From positions 9,143,628 to 9,207,627 of the forward strand of contig NC_079428.1 in NCBI RefSeq assembly GCF_026213295.1: 64,000 nucleotides of DNA. Reading direction: 5' to 3'. Position 1 is the first letter of the stretch, and the number at the start of each line of letters is the position of its first letter. This document shows positions 24,961-36,883 of the stretch, in pieces. Both the position numbers and the translations under genes were made by a program. The DNA is from Gadus chalcogrammus (taxonomy: Eukaryota > Chordata > Actinopteri > Gadiformes > Gadidae). A model generated the notes under the pieces. It was not told where the DNA came from and made no database searches. It saw only the letters and a list, made by a program, of their open reading frames with translations.

Positions 24961-25872
24961 TTTTGGTAAGTACAGAGAGACAGATTCAAATTTGGAAGAC
25001 CGACAATGGATTACTCATTGACGTGTGCGCGTGTGTGCACGCACAATAACAATCATTATGGTCAATGACACCGCCCCATATTGGCGTTGCCAGTCGTAGG
25101 GCAAAAATGCGGAAAGAAAAAAAAAAAAAACAGCACAAATATTTGCGTGGGGTTAAACCTCGTGGACAACAACCTCAGGAAAATGTGTCATTTCGAATCA
25201 ATGAAAAGGAAGAATTTCAAACCACAGTTGGGAATTTAAAGTCGTATCTGTCACATTTCAATTCCATCTTTCTGCCGTGTACAGGTGCACTATAAAAATG
25301 TTTACAAAAATCACATAATGCAAACAGAAACAGGTGTCTTGTTTGACAACAGAGCAGGAGGGGAACGGGGAAATACAACAAAAAGGGGGAAGAACTAGGA
25401 GGCTGTGGAGCCCTGGGCACCTCACCCGAGACGGTGGAAGAACTGGCTCGACAGGTCGTGAACACAACACAGACTGCGCCGGACCTCGGGGAAACGACCC
25501 TGTCCCACCTGATCGTACTACAATCTTTTCACGAACCCGCTGTGTGTGTGCGTGCGCGCGTGTGCGCGCGCGTGCGTGTGCGTGTGCGTGTGTGTGTGTG
25601 TGTCCTCGTGCCATGGTACAACCACACGCACAACCAAAGTGCAAAGAAGCTCTTCCGTGCATCTGGCCCCCGACCAACAAGGCGAATCACATTATAGTTT
25701 TCCTCAAAACATCGGTACAAGTGTCATTCGGACCGATTTTTCGGAAATAGTTTTGTCTACTGTAGCCCAGAGTGGTAGCCCTACGCTGTGAAAACATCAC
25801 GCGTGCGTGCGTGCATGCGTGTGTGTGAGTTCGCGGCGCCCGTGTGTGTGTCTGTGTATGTGCTCCTCTCAC

Positions 25873-25971
25873 CTCGTCCCATTTGATAAACTTGCTCCCA
25901 GTCTTCAGCAGCTCGTGGACGGACACCGGTTTGAGCTGCAGAGCGTGCACCCCGGGCTTCGCCCCGGCCAT
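25873..25971 (-). CDS. plcb3: Phospholipase C beta 3, coding exon 1
   Basis: Thirty-three codons from ATG (25971) to a GTGAGA donor after GAG, phase 0. The translation starts [15 protein letters not shown] and ends SKFIKWDE. The [13 protein letters not shown] opening is the invariant start of PLC-beta 1 and 3; SKFIKWDE and the following exon favour PLCB3, while LQLKP is shared with PLCB1. PLC-beta 3 is the Gq/G-beta-gamma-activated phosphoinositide phospholipase, and this exon precedes the PH domain. The open frame continues past the donor only into a Thr-His repeat, which is intron. The next exon is 9.9 kb downstream at 15861-15950. The 5' flank is CpG-rich, as expected for a promoter. Confidence 0.9.
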
Positions 25972-26460
25972 GGCTGGGAACGGTCTTCCCGGGTGCCAAC
26001 GCCTAAACCTCGGCCACAGCCAGCAGCGAATCCTCGGGTCGAAAATGCAAGTCGCCCCGTCGTCCGCCTCCTCCTCGTTTCGACTCCGGAATCCTTCTTC
26101 CGGGGAGAAAGTTAATTAGCCTAGATACTTTAGGCGGAGCTTGTTTCTCTCCGTCTCCCTCCCCCGCACACGTTGAACACGAAAAAGTTCACAGCTAGCA
26201 CCCTAAAACCCGCGTTATCGAACGGCCACTTGACGGAGAGTCCAAAGAGCTCCGGGAGGACTCGGAGTGTGAAAGCACGCGAGGGACGAGACTCCGCTGG
26301 GCGCGTCACCGCCACTGTCCTGTCTTGTCCCCGTGCGCGCGCTTCTTGCGCCCGAAGGCAGTCCAGTCCACGGTTTTATTCGAACTTTTTTTTTTTCCCG
26401 AGAGTTGTTTATTTATATTTCCTGCGATCGCACACGAACGAGCAACCGGGGAGAGAGTGA
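25972..26460 (-). promoter_or_regulatory. plcb3: CpG-rich promoter/5'UTR region of plcb3
   Basis: The sequence upstream of the plcb3 ATG is GC- and CpG-rich (CGCG, CCGG and GCGC recur to about 26345) in an otherwise AT-balanced window. No TATA box is visible close to the start. This fits a CpG-island promoter. The transcription start is not determined, and a 5'UTR intron cannot be excluded. Confidence 0.55.
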
Positions 26461-26508
26461 TCTTTTCCTTCCTTCCTCCTCTCCCATCTGTTCTAAACGG
26501 TTCGTCCC

Positions 26509-26513
<5 letters not shown>

Positions 26514-26597
<84 letters not shown>
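26514..26597. repeat. (TC)n microsatellite, 84 bp
   Basis: Pure TC units about 540 bp upstream of the plcb3 ATG. Confidence 0.97.
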
Positions 26598-26601
<4 letters not shown>

Positions 26602-27635
26602 TCCATAATAGCCTATTATGTATACGGCTCGTTCTTATATGCCTAAGGCACAAAAGTGATTTGTCAACATGACAGTGAAATGCCTTAACGATAAAAAGCA
26701 AATAGTATCTTCTGTCTTAGTCTTTAACGTAAACATTGACTTTTGATTTTTTTGGCTGTAAATGAAGTGTTTATAAATAGGTTTAACAAACTTAGTTAAA
26801 TACACTTTTGGCCTGTATTCCATAAAACACATGTTTATTGATTATATTGAATACTATTGTCCTGCTATACTAAGTAGGCCTAGAATCTGTCAAACACAAC
26901 CTTCACATCTTATGTTTCCTCCCCCCCCCCCCCCCATCACAGTAGCATGGGGTCATCATCAATAAGGTCAAGTTGAAGGTGGAGCCACCTGTTGGGGTGT
27001 GTCCTATACAGACAGCTGAGGGGATAACCCCTCCGCCGGGCTTTAAGGACACGTTCAGAATGACTACACTTCAGCTGAGGATCGCTTTATCAAACCAAGT
27101 TCACAAACAAGGGATTTGAATTGACTCGGAATCAACAGAGAATCCCCAATCGATGGAAGCTGGGGACGATTCAACACGAGGAGGAGGACATTGCAATTGA
27201 TTGACGAATACGAAAGTATGATGAAATAAAAATACATCTGGGTTGTAATTTGAGACATCAAAAGATTAAGAAAAAGAGAAAACATGCAAAAGTTAGTTTT
27301 TCTGAAGTCATCAAGTCAAATAAGTCAAATATAGTACAATTAAGCTCCAAGTCTTAATTATCTAAAAGGAGGGAAAAGAAAGGAGACAAAACAGAACGAC
27401 CCAAGCAATGCAACTACAAGCAACAGGAATGTCTGCTATGCATGTGGTCACTGCTTTTGAAGTGAGTTTGTGTGTGTGTATTCATGTGTGTGTGGTCCAT
27501 GTGTATGTGTGTGTGTGTGGGTATACTTTTTTGGGTATTCTGAATCGAGTCATGCAAAACGGGCCCTTTTAAGAACCTATAGAGCTACGTGAACAACCTG
27601 TGATGGTTGCTGTTGGTGCTTTTACGTGACATTCA

Positions 27636-27638
<3 letters not shown>
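26598..27638. other. Non-coding, no feature recognised
   Basis: AT-rich with a poly-C run at about 26921-26935. No gene. Confidence 0.5.

Positions 27639-27720
<82 letters not shown>
27639..27720. repeat. (GT)n microsatellite
   Basis: GT units with one TTT interruption near 27688. Confidence 0.97.
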
Positions 27721-27722
<2 letters not shown>

Positions 27723-27923
27723 CACAGAAACAAGGCATGTAATTGAAGCTGGCCAGACCTGTTGATTAATGGAAGCGAAAAACTACATGCACTCACACAC
27801 GGACACACACGCATGCTCGCACGCACTCACTCACACACACAACTATGATCAAACCATTGTCTTTCTTCCAAATTTGAATCTCTGTCTCTCTCTGTATTCA
27901 CTGTCCAACCCCTACCACTCAAA

Positions 27924-27971
<48 letters not shown>

Positions 27972-28087
27972 ACCTTTTCTAATGATAATATACAAGAAGC
28001 GCAAATCCATGCATATCCATTCCTTCAGCGCTTTGCTGAGCAGAGTGGTGGTGTTTCCCTGCTGAATATTAAATATTGAAAGTGTAG

Positions 28088-28127
<40 letters not shown>

Positions 28128-28736
28128 TAACCTGTACGATGGTGTCCTCGCATGCCTTGTGTGGAAGGCAGACAACTGTGATGTCATTATTACCCCCAAC
28201 CACCCATCCACTATACCAGGTCTATTTCTCTCTCTCTCTCTCTCGTTTATCCACCCTATGTCTCTCTCTCTCTCCCTCTCTCTTTCTTTCCTCCTCCCTA
28301 TGTCTCCCTCTCTCTCTCTCCCTCTCTCTTTTATCCTCCCTATGTCTCTCTCTCTTTCTCAATCTTTCACTTGTTTACCCTTTATGTCTCTCGCTCTCTC
28401 TCTCTCTATTTGTGGGGGTGTGTCCCTCTCTCTTCTTGTCACTCTGTCTCTCTTTCTATGTATTCTTATGTCTCTCTCTCTCTCTTCCTGCTTCTCTCTC
28501 TCCTAAGACTAAACATAGTTGGCTGCTGCAGGATAAGGTTACTAAATTCAACCAAGTACAAGTGCAGGATCACTGGAGGCATCAAATGACGGGTTGGTTT
28601 CTGTTTTTCTCACGCACTGGTTCTGACAAGGCATTGTCATGTGTCAAAACAACATGAACATATGCTTGCAAAAGGAACAAGTGCAAAAAATTAAGACGTA
28701 AATGGAATTCATAAGAATAGAAGACACCAGACACCA
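27721..28736. other. Microsatellite-dense non-coding stretch
   Basis: It holds (CA)n at 27925-27966 and about 28090-28126 and a CT-rich block at 28225-28505. The long plus-strand frame over the CT block (Ser-Leu repeats) is not a gene. Confidence 0.7.

Positions 28737-28791
<55 letters not shown>
28737..28791. repeat. (CA)n tract, left half of the insertion-split microsatellite
   Basis: CA units end exactly at the TGTGG terminus of the left LTR. The tract resumes at 34034 beyond the right LTR, so one CA microsatellite was split by the retrotransposon. Confidence 0.9.
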
Positions 28792-28793
<2 letters not shown>

Positions 28794-29196
28794 TGGTAAC
28801 TCGGTTTGGTAGAAGGGCTCAAAGTAAGGACCAGGCAGGGTGTGAGGGTCCAAAGCCTCAAACGGCGGTTTATTACACTCGGTTTCTTATATCCACACAA
28901 GCGTACGCTGTACATCGAAGTCGGGGGGGGGTGCTCGAGTCGTCGTCCACGTGTCCGCCGTGTGGCTCACTCTACGCTCTCGGTCCTCTGCGTCGTCCTC
29001 TCTTCCACTCGACTCCTCTCGATCTGTCGTTTGGTGGCCTCCTTTTAACACCTGGGTGCCTCCTGCCCAGGTGCTCCTCGTTTCCCCGATTGCGGCTCTC
29101 GGGAAGTCGGGGTTTGTCGCCGGCTGTTGGCCACCGGCGGTATATCCCGGCCTCGACTCTCCCGAACAGGGGGCGTGGCACCGGGGGAATGCCACA
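28792..29196 (-). repeat. 3' LTR, 405 bp, full length
   Basis: It reads TGTGGTAACTCGGTTTGG to GGGGGAATGCCACA on the plus strand. On the element strand it carries ATATAAG (28886-28892) about 12 bases before AATAAA (28869-28874), consistent with a TATA box and poly(A) signal in the U3/R region. It also encodes the last 75 or so residues of the polyprotein. Confidence 0.95.
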
Positions 29197-32100
29197 CACT
29201 CCCCCCCTTTGCCTATGCCCCTCCGTGCGCGGGGCCCAGCCCCCGCACGCATCTCGGCGGGAAAGAGCGTCGGCGTTGGTGTGTTCCCGCCCCGGCCTAT
29301 GCTCCACGGTAAAGGAGAAGGGCTGGAGGGACAGGAACCACCTCGTGATCCGAGCATTTGTGTCCTTGGCGGTGGCCATCCATTTCAGGGGGGCGTGGTC
29401 CGTCACCAGGACGAACTGGTGTCCTAGGAGATAATATGTCAGTTTGGTGACGGCCCACTTAATGGCCAGCGCCTCCTTTTCTACCGTGCTATAGTTCCGC
29501 TCGTGGGGGAGGAGCTTCCAGCTGAGATAGGTCACCGGATGCTCCTCTCCGTTCCGGACCTGGGACAGGACCCCACCTAGTCCCACCTCGGACGCGTCTG
29601 TTTGTAGGGTGAAAGGGAGGTTAAAATCAGGGGTTACCAGCAGCGGCTCCTTACACAGGGCTCCCCGTAGGTCCTCGAAGGCCCTCGTCGCTGCCTCAGT
29701 CCAGTGGACCCTATCCGGGAGGGCCTTCCGGGTGAGATCGTTCAGGGGGCAGGCTAGGGTGGCATACCCCGGGATAAAACGTTGATAATACCCCACCAGC
29801 CCCAGGAACGATCTCACCTGCTTCTTGGTCTGGGGTTGCGGCCACTCCCGGATAGCCGCCACCTTGTCCTCCTGGGGTCGCACATTCCCCCTCCCCACCC
29901 GGTACCCCAAATAGGCCGTCTCCTCCCGCCCCAACCTGCACTTTGCAGGGTTGGCGGTAAGCCCGGCCGCTCGTAGGCCGTTGAGCACGGCCCGCACGTG
30001 CTTGACGTGCTCGTCCCAGCTGGCGCTGTGGATGATTATATCGTCGATATATGCCGCGGCGTAACTGCTGTGCGGCCTTAGGACCTGGTCCATCATCCGC
30101 TGGAACGTAGCGGGGGCCCCGTGGACACCAAAGGGCAGGACAGTGTACTGAAACAGGCCCCCCGGCGTCGCGAAGGCCGTCTTTTCCCGGGACGACGGGG
30201 CCAGGGGGACCTGCCAGTACCCCTTGGTTAGATCCAGCGTGGACAGGTACCGGGCCGGTCCCAGCCGCTCGATCAGCTCGTCTACTCTAGGCATGGGGTA
30301 GGAGTCAAAGTCAGACACTTCATTCAACCGGCGGAAGTCATTACAGAACCGGTGGGTCCCGTCCGGTTTGGGCACCAGCACGATGGGGCTAGCCCAGGCG
30401 CTACGGGATTCCTCAATTACCCCCAGTTTTAGCATCCGCTCCACCTCGGCGCGGATGGCGTTGCGCCGGGACTCGGGCACCCGGTAGGGCGGGATCCGAA
30501 CCGTCACCCCCGGAGCGGTCCGGATCTCATGGGAGATCACCGAGGTCCGCCCCGGCACGTCCGAAAACACGTCCCGATTCTGCAGCACCAGCTCCTCTAG
30601 TTCTTGCCTCTGTGCGGGGCTGAGGTCGGTCCCCATCGGGACGTCAGGGATCGCGGGCCGAGCCATTAAGGCCATGGGGGCCCGTAGGGGAGGGTCGTCC
30701 TCACCCCGCCACTGCTTTAACAGATTCACGTGATAAACCTGGGTGGGCTTACGTCTCCCGGGTTGCCTCACCCTGTAGTTAACGGGGCCCACGGCCTCTA
30801 CTACCTCATACGGGCCCTGCCATTTCGCGAGAAACTTGCACTCGCTGGTTGGAACCAGCACTAAGACCCGGTCGCCTGGTCGGAAGTTCCGCACGCGCGC
30901 CCCCCTGTTATACACGCGCGCCTGGGCCTGCTGAGCACGGGCGAGGTGGTCTCGGACTATGGGCCAGACCTTGGCCATTCGGTCCCTGACGAGCTCCACA
31001 TGCTCGATGGTGGTCCTGTGTGGAGAGGGATGACTCTCCCACGCCTCCTTCGCCAGGTCCAGTATTCCACGGGGTCCACTCCCATAAAGGAGTTCGAAGG
31101 GAGAGAACCCCGTGGAAGCCTGGGGCACCTCACGAATGGCGAAGAGGACGTGGGGGAGCAACTGGTCCCAGTTCTTCCCGTCCGCCTCGATGCTCTTCTT
31201 GAGCATCCGTTTGATGGTCTGGTTAAACCGCTCGACTAGCCCGTCCGTCTGCGGGTGGTATACCGAGGTCCGGAGCTGGGAGACCTGTAACAGTTTCAGT
31301 AGCTCCTTGACTACGCGGGACATGAAACACGAGCCTTGGTCGGTGAGGATCTCCTTTGGGAGCCCCACCCGGCTAAAGAGTAGTACTAGCTCTCGGGCTA
31401 CCGCCTTGCTAGTCGCCGCACGCAGTGGGAGGGCCTCGGGGTATCGGGTCGCATAATCTAATATGACCAGGAGATATCGGTGTCCCCGGCTCGTCCTGGG
31501 GAGGGGTCCTACGATGTCCAGCGCTATTCTCTCGAAGGGAGTCTCAATGATGGGCATCGGTATGAGCGGACTCCGCTCTACTGCCCGCGGGGCTACGCGC
31601 TGGCAGTCGGGACACTCCTGGCAGTAACGCGCTACATCTCTGCGTACCCCGGGCCAATAGAACCGCGCCACCACCCGCTCTCGCGTTTTGTCCATGCCCA
31701 GATGTGCGCCGAGCAAATGTGTGTGGGCCATGAACAAAACCTTAGACACGTACGGTCGCGGTACCACCAGTTGTTGTACTACCTCCCCCTCGCGCACGTC
31801 GACCCTGTACAGCAACCCCCGCTGAGTGCAGAAGTGGGGGTGGGTCAGGTGGCTCACTGAGTCCCTCACCTGTCCGTCGTGGGCGACCACATGCCCCCAC
31901 GCGTGCCGCAGGGCATCGTCCCGATGCTGGGCCGTAGCGAACTGTCCCGGTCGGGCCGAGTTCTCCCCCCCCGCCTGGGCGAAGTCCGATAGCTCAGTTA
32001 GGGGGGAGCTCTCGGGCTCCTCGGGGGTGTTCCCCCTCTCGGAGGCGGTAACGGTGTCGGTGCTGGGCCCCGCTCCGTCTCCCGGTCCCGGTCGCGCCTG

Positions 32101-33513
32101 GTCCCCGGTAGATCGGGGCGGGCTTCCCGGCGCCGACGGTCCCTCTCCTCCGGAACCCGGCTCGTCGTCGGTCTCGGTCCGCGCGGCGGTCGGTCGGCGG
32201 GTCGCTCCCAGGGCTGGTCCGTGGTCGGCGGCGGTCGTCGGGACGGGTCCGGACTCCGACCCGGACTCTCGCGTCGGCGGGCGCCTTGCCCCTCGCTGGG
32301 CCGGGCGTCTGCTTCGGCCGGCCGGGCGGTGCAGCTCTCGTCCCCCCTGGTTCCCCCTCCTGGGGCTCCAAAAGCGGGTGAAGATGGGGCAGTCCCGGCC
32401 TATCAGGAACGGCACCGGGAGGGTCGGTACTATCCCGGCCCGGGCGACGAAGACCCCCTGTGGTGTGCGTACTACCACGTGGCAGGTTTCGTACGTCCGG
32501 GTGTCGCCGTGTACGCAGGAGACCTGCATCGGGGTCCCCGGCCTGCCCCCGGCTAGGTCGGCCCTCACCAGGGTCACGGCACTCCCCGTGTCCACCAGGG
32601 CATGGGTGTCCTGGTGCATCACCCTGATGGGGACGGTGGGGGAGTCCTTGAGGCTCTGTGTCCAGCAGGTCGCCAGCATACAGGTGGGGCGGTCTCTCGG
32701 GGCGGTGCACGCGGAGGGCATGGGGACGTCCTGTCGGTCGGGACAGTCGCGGACCAGGTGTCCCCGTTGTCCGCAGTGGTAGCAGCGCCGGGTCTCGGGC
32801 TCCCCTCGTTCTCGGGGCGGGGTGGACGGCCGGGCCCTCGGCGGCGGTGTTGGGGCCTCTCTCCGGGTGGCCCGGGGGTTGGGTCTCGGGGCCGCCGCCA
32901 TCCGCTGGGCCACCTGCCAGTTTTCCAGCTGGCGCACGAGGTCGTCCACGGTCTCAGGGTGGTGGTGGGCCAGCACCCTCCGGGCGTCGGGGGGCAGCTG
33001 TCGCACGGTGTTGTCCACCACGACCCGATCCACGGGGCTGGGTCCCGCTCCCTCTACCAGCCACCTCCGGGCTAGCCGACATTGGTGGGCCACCTGGGTC
33101 CGCACGGGTCCTCGGACGTCGAACGCCGACTCGTGGAAATTGAGGGCCTTCGCCGCAAGGCTGTGTCCATAGTAGGCCAACACGGCCGCCTTGAGTGCGG
33201 CATACCGGCCCGCGTCCCCGGGGTTGAGGTCCTGACTCGCCTGCTGGGCGGGTCCGGTTAGGAACGGGGCCACTATATATGCCCACTGGGCCTCTGGCCA
33301 CCCCTCCCGGGTTGCCACCTGCTCAAATGTTTCCAGGAAGGCCTCGACATCGTCGTCGGGTCCTAGCTTTGTGAGCCGACTCGTCGGGGCGGTGGTCGGC
33401 GGGTCGCGGATGGCCTGCTGGGTCAGGCGGAGCACCGCCTCCGTCAGCAGGGCCAGGCTGGGGTCCGATTCTCTCGGGCCGGCTGGTCCTGCGGCTGTCC
33501 CGGGGTTCTGCAT
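28972..33513 (-). CDS. Gag-pol polyprotein, order gag-PR-IN-RT-RH
   Basis: Intact frame of 1513 residues starting at an ATG 155 bases from the 5' LTR. Domains: gag (residues 1-240), CCHC knuckle CYHCGQRGHLVRDC (about 242-255), aspartic protease with VDTGS (about 305-310), HHCC zinc region of integrase (about 595-635), and integrase core with D, D and E near 665, 724 and 760 (LDIVGPL, LTDQGS, VERFNQT). Next come a GPY/F module (WQGPYEVV, about 895), RT with FGVHGAPATFQ and YIDD (about 1155), and RNase H with TDAS (about 1303) and TDHAPLKW. Gag and pol are in one frame, so no frameshift is needed. The stop lies inside the 3' LTR. The protein assembles particles, copies the RNA and integrates the DNA. 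Every key residue I checked is present. Confidence 0.95.
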   Translation of the reverse strand: MQNPGTAAGPAGPRESDPSLALLTEAVLRLTQQAIRDPPTTAPTSRLTKLGPDDDVEAFLETFEQVATREGWPEAQWAYIVAPFLTGPAQQASQDLNPGDAGRYAALKAAVLAYYGHSLAAKALNFHESAFDVRGPVRTQVAHQCRLARRWLVEGAGPSPVDRVVVDNTVRQLPPDARRVLAHHHPETVDDLVRQLENWQVAQRMAAAPRPNPRATRREAPTPPPRARPSTPPRERGEPETRRCYHCGQRGHLVRDCPDRQDVPMPSACTAPRDRPTCMLATCWTQSLKDSPTVPIRVMHQDTHALVDTGSAVTLVRADLAGGRPGTPMQVSCVHGDTRTYETCHVVVRTPQGVFVARAGIVPTLPVPFLIGRDCPIFTRFWSPRRGNQGGRELHRPAGRSRRPAQRGARRPPTRESGSESGPVPTTAADHGPALGATRRPTAARTETDDEPGSGGEGPSAPGSPPRSTGDQARPGPGDGAGPSTDTVTASERGNTPEEPESSPLTELSDFAQAGGENSARPGQFATAQHRDDALRHAWGHVVAHDGQVRDSVSHLTHPHFCTQRGLLYRVDVREGEVVQQLVVPRPYVSKVLFMAHTHLLGAHLGMDKTRERVVARFYWPGVRRDVARYCQECPDCQRVAPRAVERSPLIPMPIIETPFERIALDIVGPLPRTSRGHRYLLVILDYATRYPEALPLRAATSKAVARELVLLFSRVGLPKEILTDQGSCFMSRVVKELLKLLQVSQLRTSVYHPQTDGLVERFNQTIKRMLKKSIEADGKNWDQLLPHVLFAIREVPQASTGFSPFELLYGSGPRGILDLAKEAWESHPSPHRTTIEHVELVRDRMAKVWPIVRDHLARAQQAQARVYNRGARVRNFRPGDRVLVLVPTSECKFLAKWQGPYEVVEAVGPVNYRVRQPGRRKPTQVYHVNLLKQWRGEDDPPLRAPMALMARPAIPDVPMGTDLSPAQRQELEELVLQNRDVFSDVPGRTSVISHEIRTAPGVTVRIPPYRVPESRRNAIRAEVERMLKLGVIEESRSAWASPIVLVPKPDGTHRFCNDFRRLNEVSDFDSYPMPRVDELIERLGPARYLSTLDLTKGYWQVPLAPSSREKTAFATPGGLFQYTVLPFGVHGAPATFQRMMDQVLRPHSSYAAAYIDDIIIHSASWDEHVKHVRAVLNGLRAAGLTANPAKCRLGREETAYLGYRVGRGNVRPQEDKVAAIREWPQPQTKKQVRSFLGLVGYYQRFIPGYATLACPLNDLTRKALPDRVHWTEAATRAFEDLRGALCKEPLLVTPDFNLPFTLQTDASEVGLGGVLSQVRNGEEHPVTYLSWKLLPHERNYSTVEKEALAIKWAVTKLTYYLLGHQFVLVTDHAPLKWMATAKDTNARITRWFLSLQPFSFTVEHRPGREHTNADALSRRDACGGWAPRTEGHRQRGGVCGIPPVPRPLFGRVEAGIYRRWPTAGDKPRLPESRNRGNEEHLGRRHPGVKRRPPNDRSRGVEWKRGRRRGPRA
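29197..29210 (-). other. Polypurine tract
   Basis: AAAGGGGGGGAGTG on the element strand, immediately 5' of the 3' LTR, the position where plus-strand DNA synthesis is primed. Confidence 0.85.
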
Positions 33514-33649
33514 CTACGTCCGCGGGTATTCACCTCCGCGAACGGAGGAACCGCACCGGAAGAAAAAAACAAAAAAAAATCAAAAACGAAGAGCCACTGC
33601 CAGTACGCGGGGAGGGGTCCTTACCGGGAGCCGCACGTGGACCGAGTTG

Positions 33650-33665
33650 CCCGCATTCTCCACCA
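33650..33665 (-). other. Candidate primer-binding site
   Basis: On the element strand, two bases after the 5' LTR, TGGTGGAGAATGCGGG begins with the TGG expected opposite a tRNA CCA end. The first nine bases fit the 3' end of tRNA-Ala as I recall it, with a shift after that. The tRNA identity is uncertain. Confidence 0.5.
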
Positions 33666-33667
33666 TA

Positions 33668-34195
<528 letters not shown>

Positions 34196-34437
34196 GCACC
34201 CTCTCTTCATAGTCGTCTGCATCATCGCAAACTGATTCTGTTTTCGGTCCCAGGGGCAACACAGGTGACAGTCTTAGCTAGCTGGCTAACACCGAATCTA
34301 TCTCACAGAATCTCACAGATTGTGTGGATGAGAGCGATGGATGGATAGGTGAAGAGAGAAGAGGGGGTTGAGAGGTTAAAAATAGGGAACAGGGAAGAAG
34401 AGGAGGGGGGACTGGTCAACAAGGGGAGAATCACCAT

Positions 34438-34438
<1 letters not shown>

Positions 34439-34511
<73 letters not shown>
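34439..34511. repeat. (CA)n microsatellite
   Basis: Pure CA units. Confidence 0.97.
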
Positions 34512-34513
<2 letters not shown>

Positions 34514-34591
34514 TATATAAACACATGCAAAGACACGAAAAACCAAGCAATTCACAAAAATATACACACACATACTCACGTAACATTCTCC

Positions 34592-34615
34592 CTCTCTCTC
34601 TCTCTCCCTCTCCCT

Positions 34616-34660
<45 letters not shown>
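34592..34660. repeat. (CT)n microsatellite
   Basis: CT units with CCCTCT variants. Confidence 0.95.
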
Positions 34661-34665
<5 letters not shown>

Positions 34666-34786
34666 TCTCTCCTCCCCTCCTCAGAAGTATAGGGAGACCT
34701 TTCTTCAGACTTCAGGCCCAACACTCACAAAGACACATTGTGTGAGGACACACTGGCATATTATCTGGCTCTCTCGGGCACTCACA

Positions 34787-35384
<598 letters not shown>

Positions 35385-35955
35385 GTTGTAATGTGTCGTA
35401 AGCCACGTCCACACTGTATCGGAAGACATTACTCCATTGTTTGTTTATTTTCTTTGGCTGTCTGTCTGTTTGTTCCACTTTTGTTCTATGTTCTGCTGCC
35501 CCCTGGTGGCAGGTCTGCAACGGCGTCATCGCCACCAGAGACAGTGTTGCCAGATTGGGCTAGATTTCCCGCCAACTCTTGCAACAGTGATCCGAGAACT
35601 GCTCGAATGAGATCAGAAGACGACGCGTATCGATTTGGGAAGGGAGGAAAAATGTTTGGTCTATTATGTTCCGTCTATTTCAGACATTACTACATTAATT
35701 ACACTGTGACATTCAGAACACATATTGTAAGTTATAAGCTTTCTCTAAAGTGTTTAACAAAGAAAGGATTGGCTATCTAAGTGCTTTATAAAAAAAAATT
35801 AACAGGAGTTCAAATCACAAACCTGAATAACAGCGACATCCATTGTTATTAACTACTTTTATCTGAAAAGCTTTCAAATCTCTTCGGTTCTTAAAGAAAT
35901 ACAGGTATTACCCACCAGGGGCGCGCATTGACAATTTTTCTCCCACTTGTCCCAT
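35385..35955. repeat. Dispersed repeat, copy 2 (pair at 9890-10240)
   Basis: CCACGTCCACACTGTATCGG, TTCCACTTTTGTTCTATG and GCCCCCTGGTGGCAGG match copy 1 in order, with about 75 percent identity and extra sequence between the two matching ends. A plus-strand frame of 139 codons spans it, without a recognised domain. Confidence 0.6.
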
Positions 35956-36069
35956 CAAAGACTAGGCCTTTAGTCTTTTATTTAACAAGAAAAACAAGAT
36001 ATCAGTACTTTGACCCTTTTCAGTTTCAAAATCGTGATTCCGCTATTCTGCTATCCAGAATAATGAAAT

Positions 36070-36560
36070 AAAACAAATAATAAATGCTTTGATAAAGAAC
36101 AGACAGTTCAGCATCCATTAATCCGTCTGCAGCAGGAACAAAAGGGCGTGAAGATGTGAATGGCATCTTCACTTTGTTTAACATGTTTTAAAAGATTCAC
36201 GTGTTCCTGTCAAGGCCTAAACACACCGGCGCCGACGCGCAGCGGCGCGCATTTCACATGCGTCAAAAGCAACCCCTAGCACCAACTGGAAGCGGCGCGA
36301 CGGTCGCGCTGCAGTATAAAATCAGGAAGTCACCTGTCTATCAACCGCAACTAAGAGACGAAACGCTATGGGTGAGTAGCCTATTGTAGCCTGGTTTATT
36401 TATTTTCCATCTTTTTTTGCTGAATAATTGGAAAAATGTATAATTATATAATGTATATAAGTAAAAGTATGTTTTCAAGCAGCAGATCTACCAAATTAGT
36501 TTGTAGGGCACTTTATCGTTTTATTTACTGCCATTTCTTATTTATTTTATATTTTGCAAT
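36070..36560 (+). mobile_element. Promoter/first-exon unit, tandem copy 1
   Basis: This unit is repeated at 37168-37344 plus 43805-44107, where a transposon splits it. It contains GCCTAAACACACCGGCGCCG, a TATA box (TATAAAA, 36315-36321) and an ATG at 36368 followed by one G and a GTGAGT donor. That gives a first coding exon of four bases. In this copy the intron side continues into ATTATTCATCTAC and no following exon is recognised. It looks like the 5' end of an autonomous DNA transposon or of a duplicated gene; I cannot tell which. Confidence 0.7.
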
Positions 36561-36689
36561 TATTCATCTACTACATCAACAATCTCAATAAGTGCAGGAC
36601 CTTCTATTAAGCCTTTTTAGTATATAGTGCAGTCACCTTTTAAGGCCAATTGTTATTGTGTGTATTTTTTATATTGAGCTACTGGATGG

Positions 36690-36719
36690 CTTTATTGGTC
36701 CCCATTGGGACCAATAAAG
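36690..36719. mobile_element. LINE-type 3' tail hairpin
   Basis: CTTTATTGGTCCC and GGGACCAATAAAG form a perfect 13-bp stem with a CATT loop, followed by (TATC)n. This is the usual look of a LINE 3' terminus ending in a short tandem repeat. Confidence 0.65.
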
Positions 36720-36883
36720 TAGCTATCTATCTATCTATCCATCTATATAGCCTTAACATAGCCACACATTTACATGTATGCAGCCAGTAGTTATCCATTT
36801 TAATTGAACACAAGTTATTTTACATTTTAGTGATTTTTTTTTAGTTCAACAGAACAATTGTTGCCAGACAGAGGGGGGCTGCC

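Noticed and set aside
28137..28181. Possible 44-base minus-strand exon (VCLPHKACEDTIVQ) upstream of plcb3
   Set aside because: The donor GTTAAT is weak, the piece is very short and no partner exon or family could be named.
31826..32782. 318-codon plus-strand frame, and the other plus-strand frames over 28793-33143
   Set aside because: They lie antisense to the intact gag-pol frame; the length comes from its GC-rich codon use. No independent domain.
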